Positions 60,136-64,000 of a stretch of DNA of 64,000 nt are shown here, piece by piece. Numbering within the stretch: the first letter of the stretch is position 1; the number at the start of each line of letters is the position of its first letter. A program made the translations under genes and the position numbers. The stretch spans positions 62,001-126,000 of the forward strand of contig NZ_JAKQZA010000005.1 in NCBI RefSeq assembly GCF_023008165.1, in the 5' to 3' direction. Under the pieces are notes generated by a model, which did no database searches, was not told where the DNA came from, and saw only the letters and a program-made list of their open reading frames with translations. The DNA is from Kordiimonas laminariae. GTDB taxonomy: Bacteria > Pseudomonadota > Alphaproteobacteria > Sphingomonadales > Kordiimonadaceae.

Positions 60136-62949
60136 TTAACCAAAAGCACCTGCTTTCAGGGCAATCAAACCACTAAGCGTAAGGACCAGATCATAGGCTT
60201 TTTCGATTTCATCGAAAATCTGGCTATGCACTTTGCCGTACCCCGATGATGCACCTGATTTATAGGTAGATTCTTCACCAAATACATCGTCATCGCTTTG
60301 GGGGGGCGCTTCGGGGAAAATCTTCCTCAATTGCTCAAGCGTATCCGGCACTTCAAGGTGCAGCATCTCAACAAGCAGCTCCTCAAGTGAGAAATCAAAG
60401 CGCGTACTAAAGCGCGGGATTTCCATCGCCTTCATGAAGATATACTGGATAAGACCAATCCTGATCTGGTGAAATTCAAACAGTTCGCTATCCACACCTT
60501 CATCAAGAATAGTGAGGGCTGCATCATCCGTTAGGCAATCCGTAAGCATACCCGCATCCCGGCGAAGATCACGAATACAGGCATCCACCGTATCACTTTC
60601 AAAAAGCCCTTCCATAATACCAGACAAGCGGCGGAGCTGTTCCCGCTGTTTCCCAGAGTCCGTTTCATCGCAGCGATCAAGCCAGTAACCGGGGCTAAGG
60701 AGTTTGGCATAAGCTTCAATCACCCCCACATCCGAGCGTGCGAGCGCATTGAGCGCCATATTAGTGATCATCTGCAGACGGTTGCTTTCACCGCGAATAC
60801 GGTTGAATTTATCAGGCGAGAGACCGATGGCCGTGCCGAGCCCTGCGCAGCTGTTCGCCAGGTAACCAAGCTGCTGCAGAACCGCATTATGTGGGATCGC
60901 TCTAATTTGCGAGATACGCTCAAGCCGCTGGTGCACCGCACCACCGCTTTGGCGGCGAAGAGACCGCGAACCGGTTGGGAACAAAAGGCTGCGACCAATG
61001 CTGTCAATCAGGCGTACATAGCCTTTGTTATCCGTAAGCGTGTTTTGATATTCCACGAGTGTGAGGAAGAAATCCAGTGCCCAGCCCCGCTCTTCATAAA
61101 GCTTGTCATCGTCAGCCGAATAACTGTCAAACCGCACTTCAAGAAAATCCGTAAGGGTTGCGAGCGCGGTTTCTTCCGCTAGGAACCAGAGAAAACCTTC
61201 ACCACCCTGGAAGCTTACTTCATGCTTTTCTGCCTGCTTTAATTCAGACAGCCACTGCCGCACCCGTGGTGGGTGAGTATATAGGAACCGCTTCTTCAGG
61301 CTTTCAGGGAATGCACCACGGCCAATAGATTCGCCGTGAGTATCAAAGAACAATAGCTGCACATCACCGAGCCCGCGCTGTTTCCAGAGCCTTACCACCC
61401 GCAGTTTGAAGCGCTCAATGGCAAGTGACGCCGCCGGTTGACCGATATAGCGCCCGGAATCAGAGAAACCAAGCTGGATACAGAAACGGCCCTGCTGCTT
61501 GATGTAAGCGAGGAAATGCGGGTTATCCAGCACTTCAGCAATCACACGGTCACCACGTTCAAGCCCGATGGCTGTTTCAAAAAGCGGGGAGATTTCAACG
61601 TGATCATCCACCCCAAACAGTTTGGCATAATAAAGTGCGGTCAGAAGTGTGAAAGGTGTGTCGGATTCGGCCACCAGCATGCGAATACGGGTTGCCGCAT
61701 CAAAATGCTTCATAAACTGTGCCGCCAGCATAAACACCCTGCGCGCAGTTGTTTGCTCAGCAGCTAACGTACCGTAGTGGATAGACTGCTCTTCAACGCT
61801 ATCCAGCTTTTCTGTAACAGCTGCAAGGAAATGGCGGCGCACAGCACTTTGATCAGGCGCGTTAGTCATCTGTAGCTCGTGACCAATAGCATTGTGGAGC
61901 TGCTGAGCATTCAAGCGAAAATGGATATGGGAAAGCCCCATGCCCACTGTACGCCATTCTGTATAGAGCGTGGCAGCAGCACGCCACATATCATGCGGCA
62001 AATCTGTTTTGAGAAGGTCTTCAAACGCGCTGTTAATCGCATCCTTGGCCTTTTCCTTACGAGACATGTTTTCCACCGCAAGCTGGTTCAGCTTCCCAAG
62101 CCCTGTGGGGCTTTCCTTATGGGCTTGCAGCGCTTGTTCGCCCGCTTCGAAGCATTTACGGAGTTCCTGAAAACCTGCAGTTACACGAGCGGCAGCATCA
62201 GCACCCTCACCACCATAAGGAAGCGAGCGGCACAAACTGAGGCATTCATCAAGGCCTGCCAGCGCGGAGCGGTAACGGAAAATAAGCCCCAAAGACCAAT
62301 CAATATCAGTACGGCCATCAAGATCAAACCCAACCCAGCTCGCAACCGTCGCCACCCGTGGGCGCAGGTTTTTATAATCATCCGGGTAAAGTTCAGCGGC
62401 GCGATCAAAAACAACTTCATAGAAACGGCGGATAGAACGGCGAATATTTGAAACAGCAACCCGCGCATACTCAAGCTCTTCATAAAGCGTTGGGGAGGTT
62501 TGCGGCTGCACGCTATCAAGCGGCATATTTTCAGTGGCTTTTGCCGTATCCCCACCTTTTGCCAGCGCACAGAGATATTTCTCAGCATAAGCCCAGGCAT
62601 CTGTTGAAAGCGAAAAAGTTGGATGCGCGGTTACTACAAGCCCAGCCACATCATCTTCGATTTTGGCTTTAAAAGCTTCAAAAGGCAGTTTAGCGCCCTT
62701 GTCATCCACACCAAGGCCATCAACCAGCGCTTCAAGGCGGGTAATATTTTTATCCGCCACCAGTTCTGTCCATTGGCTGGACATACGCTTTAACCGATCA
62801 TCGAGGCAGCGACGGCCCCGATCTTTCAAATCTGCAGATAAATCTGCGAGCGTTTTTTCCCCACCAATCAGGCCTGAAGCTAAGCCATACGCTGCTGATA
62901 AATGTTGTCTTCTTGTTTCGCCTTTAAGCAAAGTTGCCTGTTCAGCCAT
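60136..62949 (-). CDS. Phosphoenolpyruvate carboxylase-like protein with altered active site
   Basis: A 937-residue protein recognisable as a PEP carboxylase homologue along its length (LVVTAHPTFS, WVGFDLDG, QLGFSDSGRYIG, ESIGRGAFP, LANSCAGLGTAIG, LVLTLSGLIALKAG). The catalytic His109 of TAHPT is kept. Compared with E. coli Ppc, the GDRDGNP loop reads FDLDGRT, Lys546 is Arg500, His579 is Asp536, Arg581 is His538, and the C-terminal RNTG is replaced by GAFG; Arg587 is kept (Arg544). Carboxylation is therefore doubtful; it may be a divergent or repurposed enzyme. The ATG at 62949 has GAGGA upstream. The putative metallopeptidase gene follows. Confidence 0.8.
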   Translation of the reverse strand: MAEQATLLKGETRRQHLSAAYGLASGLIGGEKTLADLSADLKDRGRRCLDDRLKRMSSQWTELVADKNITRLEALVDGLGVDDKGAKLPFEAFKAKIEDDVAGLVVTAHPTFSLSTDAWAYAEKYLCALAKGGDTAKATENMPLDSVQPQTSPTLYEELEYARVAVSNIRRSIRRFYEVVFDRAAELYPDDYKNLRPRVATVASWVGFDLDGRTDIDWSLGLIFRYRSALAGLDECLSLCRSLPYGGEGADAAARVTAGFQELRKCFEAGEQALQAHKESPTGLGKLNQLAVENMSRKEKAKDAINSAFEDLLKTDLPHDMWRAAATLYTEWRTVGMGLSHIHFRLNAQQLHNAIGHELQMTNAPDQSAVRRHFLAAVTEKLDSVEEQSIHYGTLAAEQTTARRVFMLAAQFMKHFDAATRIRMLVAESDTPFTLLTALYYAKLFGVDDHVEISPLFETAIGLERGDRVIAEVLDNPHFLAYIKQQGRFCIQLGFSDSGRYIGQPAASLAIERFKLRVVRLWKQRGLGDVQLLFFDTHGESIGRGAFPESLKKRFLYTHPPRVRQWLSELKQAEKHEVSFQGGEGFLWFLAEETALATLTDFLEVRFDSYSADDDKLYEERGWALDFFLTLVEYQNTLTDNKGYVRLIDSIGRSLLFPTGSRSLRRQSGGAVHQRLERISQIRAIPHNAVLQQLGYLANSCAGLGTAIGLSPDKFNRIRGESNRLQMITNMALNALARSDVGVIEAYAKLLSPGYWLDRCDETDSGKQREQLRRLSGIMEGLFESDTVDACIRDLRRDAGMLTDCLTDDAALTILDEGVDSELFEFHQIRIGLIQYIFMKAMEIPRFSTRFDFSLEELLVEMLHLEVPDTLEQLRKIFPEAPPQSDDDVFGEESTYKSGASSGYGKVHSQIFDEIEKAYDLVLTLSGLIALKAGAFG

Positions 62950-63161
62950 GGTCAATTCCTCAACTCAATTGCTGCTAATAAATGATGAACTTTATGGTGG
63001 GGCGTATTTGTGTTTTTTTATATGCCGCTCGTATAAATTATGTTGCGCAAAATAGCAAGTATTCAGCAACATAATTTCAAAATACTATCATAAAAATATC
63101 ATTACAACCATCAAGCAAACGGAATTTGACACTCTTCCCGCCACAGGCCTATAGATGCGCC

Positions 63162-63518
63162 ATGCAGATTTTCGAAGGCATCATATCAGACCGCGGCTCC
63201 AAATATGCGGTATCAGGCGCACCGTGCAAAAACGCTGATGAAGCAAAAGCTTTTATCAAACAGCTTTGCCGTAAAAAGAAGTTTGCCAAGGCAACCCATA
63301 ACACTTGGGGCCTCTTGTCCTCCGGTGAAGGCGCTATCAAGAATGATGACGGTGAAAGCGGTGCGGGCATGATTATTGTGCGTATGCTGGAGCGGGAAGA
63401 ACTGAAAGATCATATCATTGTAGTAACCCGCTGGTATGGCGGCAAACATTTGGGTGGTGACCGTTTCCGCCATGTGCAGGATGCGGTTCACTATTATATG
63501 GCACATGCTTTCAGCTAG
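63162..63518 (+). CDS. IMPACT/YigZ family protein (UPF0029 domain only)
   Basis: A 118-residue protein. The ATG at 63162 starts the fold (MQIFEGIISDRGSKYAVSGA); the frame open to 63126 is not supported. The family signature is AKATHNTWGLL, NDDGESGAGMIIVRMLE, then VVTRWYGGKHLGGDRFRHV. The last segment is closer to the eukaryotic IMPACT form (SRWYGGxxLGxDRFKH) than to E. coli YigZ, and the second YigZ domain is absent. The function in bacteria is unclear. No strong ribosome site. It lies 33 bp upstream of the methyltransferase gene. Confidence 0.83.
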   Translation: MQIFEGIISDRGSKYAVSGAPCKNADEAKAFIKQLCRKKKFAKATHNTWGLLSSGEGAIKNDDGESGAGMIIVRMLEREELKDHIIVVTRWYGGKHLGGDRFRHVQDAVHYYMAHAFS

Positions 63519-63550
63519 ACGCTTCCCCAAAAAGCCTGTACCTAGGCGCC

Positions 63551-64000
63551 ATGACTGCTGATTTAGAAATATTCCTCTCGACCGTACCGGGCTTAGAGAA
63601 TGCGCTCCTTGCTGAAGCTCTGGAAAAAAACTTCACAGATGCTGAAAAGACCAAGGGTGGTGTTACCGTACGTGGCAATTGGCCTGAAGTATGGCGCGCG
63701 AACCTGATGATGCGCGGTGCCAGCAAGGTTCTTGTGCGGCTTGGATCTTTCAAAGTTCAGCATCTGGCAAAGCTTGATAAGCAGGCACGCAAATTCCCGT
63801 GGGGGGATACATTACGCCCCGATGTGCCTGTACGTGTTGAAGTAAGCACGAAGAAATCCCGTATCTACCACTCTAAAGCTGCTGCAGAGCGGTTGGAGAC
63901 GGCCATCCGCGAAGAGCTGGGCGCTGAAATTTCAGCTGACGCCGACCTGTGTATCAAAATACGTATTGTAAACGATATCTGTACGATCAGCCTTGATACA
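63551..64000 (+). CDS. THUMP-domain class I RNA methyltransferase (3' end outside window)
   Basis: The first 150 codons of a gene that runs off the window. The N-terminus DLEIFLSTVPGLENALLAEAL, the GGVTVRGNWPEVWRANLMMRGASKVLVRL segment (in part) and SRIYHSKAAAERLETAI, then CIKIRIVNDICTISLD, match the ferredoxin-like and THUMP domains of RlmL/TrmN-type N2-guanine rRNA/tRNA methyltransferases. The SAM-binding domain would be downstream. It probably forms an operon with the IMPACT gene. Confidence 0.85.
   Translation, partial: MTADLEIFLSTVPGLENALLAEALEKNFTDAEKTKGGVTVRGNWPEVWRANLMMRGASKVLVRLGSFKVQHLAKLDKQARKFPWGDTLRPDVPVRVEVSTKKSRIYHSKAAAERLETAIREELGAEISADADLCIKIRIVNDICTISLDT

Overview
The window looks like chromosomal DNA of a marine-type alphaproteobacterium of moderate G+C. 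The pointers are RpoH with CarD, the 7Fe ferredoxin FdxA and a SUV3-like helicase close together; cobST next to bolA and rpmB; a FzlA-like GST coupled to queG; and gltD placed before gltB. An affiliation near Kordiimonadales or related marine orders is a guess. I see no prophage, insertion sequence, integrase, CRISPR array or rRNA gene, and one tRNA, tRNA-Arg(CCT).

Layout. 1-5.7 kb: end of a KefB-type antiporter, two small AT-rich unknown genes, an exported M20 peptidase, a GAF-GAF histidine kinase, an ABM-fold protein and a PhnA/YjdM zinc-ribbon protein. 5.8-8.5 kb: a penicillin/AHL-type acylase and an exported SRPBCC protein. 8.55-20.7 kb: a catabolic locus that appears to hold the complete route tryptophan -> N-formylkynurenine -> kynurenine -> anthranilate -> 2-aminobenzoyl-CoA -> ring reduction and beta-oxidation-like steps (kynA, kynB, kynU, a CoA ligase, a monooxygenase/reductase fusion, RidA, thioesterase, acyl-CoA dehydrogenase, crotonase, SDR), with its own MarR and LysR regulators. 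20.7-33.5 kb: tRNA-Arg, a GNAT, a CHASE4-type kinase, an SNase-like protein, rpoH, carD, fdxA, an ICL/PEP-mutase-family protein, an S4 protein, a SUV3-like helicase, a Tat amidase, and an AhpD-like protein facing an HxlR regulator. 33.5-42 kb: rpmB, a phytase-like esterase, cobT-cobS, bolA, a tyrosine-phosphatase-like protein and acnA. 42-49.7 kb: a DUF1223 protein, a DEAD-box helicase with an Arg/Asp repeat tail, a TPR/propeller protein, an M50 protease, queG and a FzlA-like GST. 49.9-57 kb: gltD-gltB and uppP. 57-64 kb: a DEAD-box/cold-shock pair, a PEP-carboxylase-like protein with an altered active site followed by a putative HExxH peptidase, an IMPACT-family protein, and the start of a THUMP-type RNA methyltransferase.

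The most interesting part is the 8.5-20.7 kb locus. A near-consensus promoter (TTGACA, 17 bp, TATAAA) has an 18-bp perfect palindrome over its -10 box, directly before the SDR-MarR-crotonase-dehydrogenase-thioesterase-RidA-ligase operon. The crotonase lacks both hydratase glutamates and the RidA protein lacks the usual deaminase arginine, so the lower steps may differ from textbook reactions. Second is the PEP-carboxylase homologue, in which several otherwise invariant catalytic residues are replaced. All functional calls rest on motif reading; no database search was possible.
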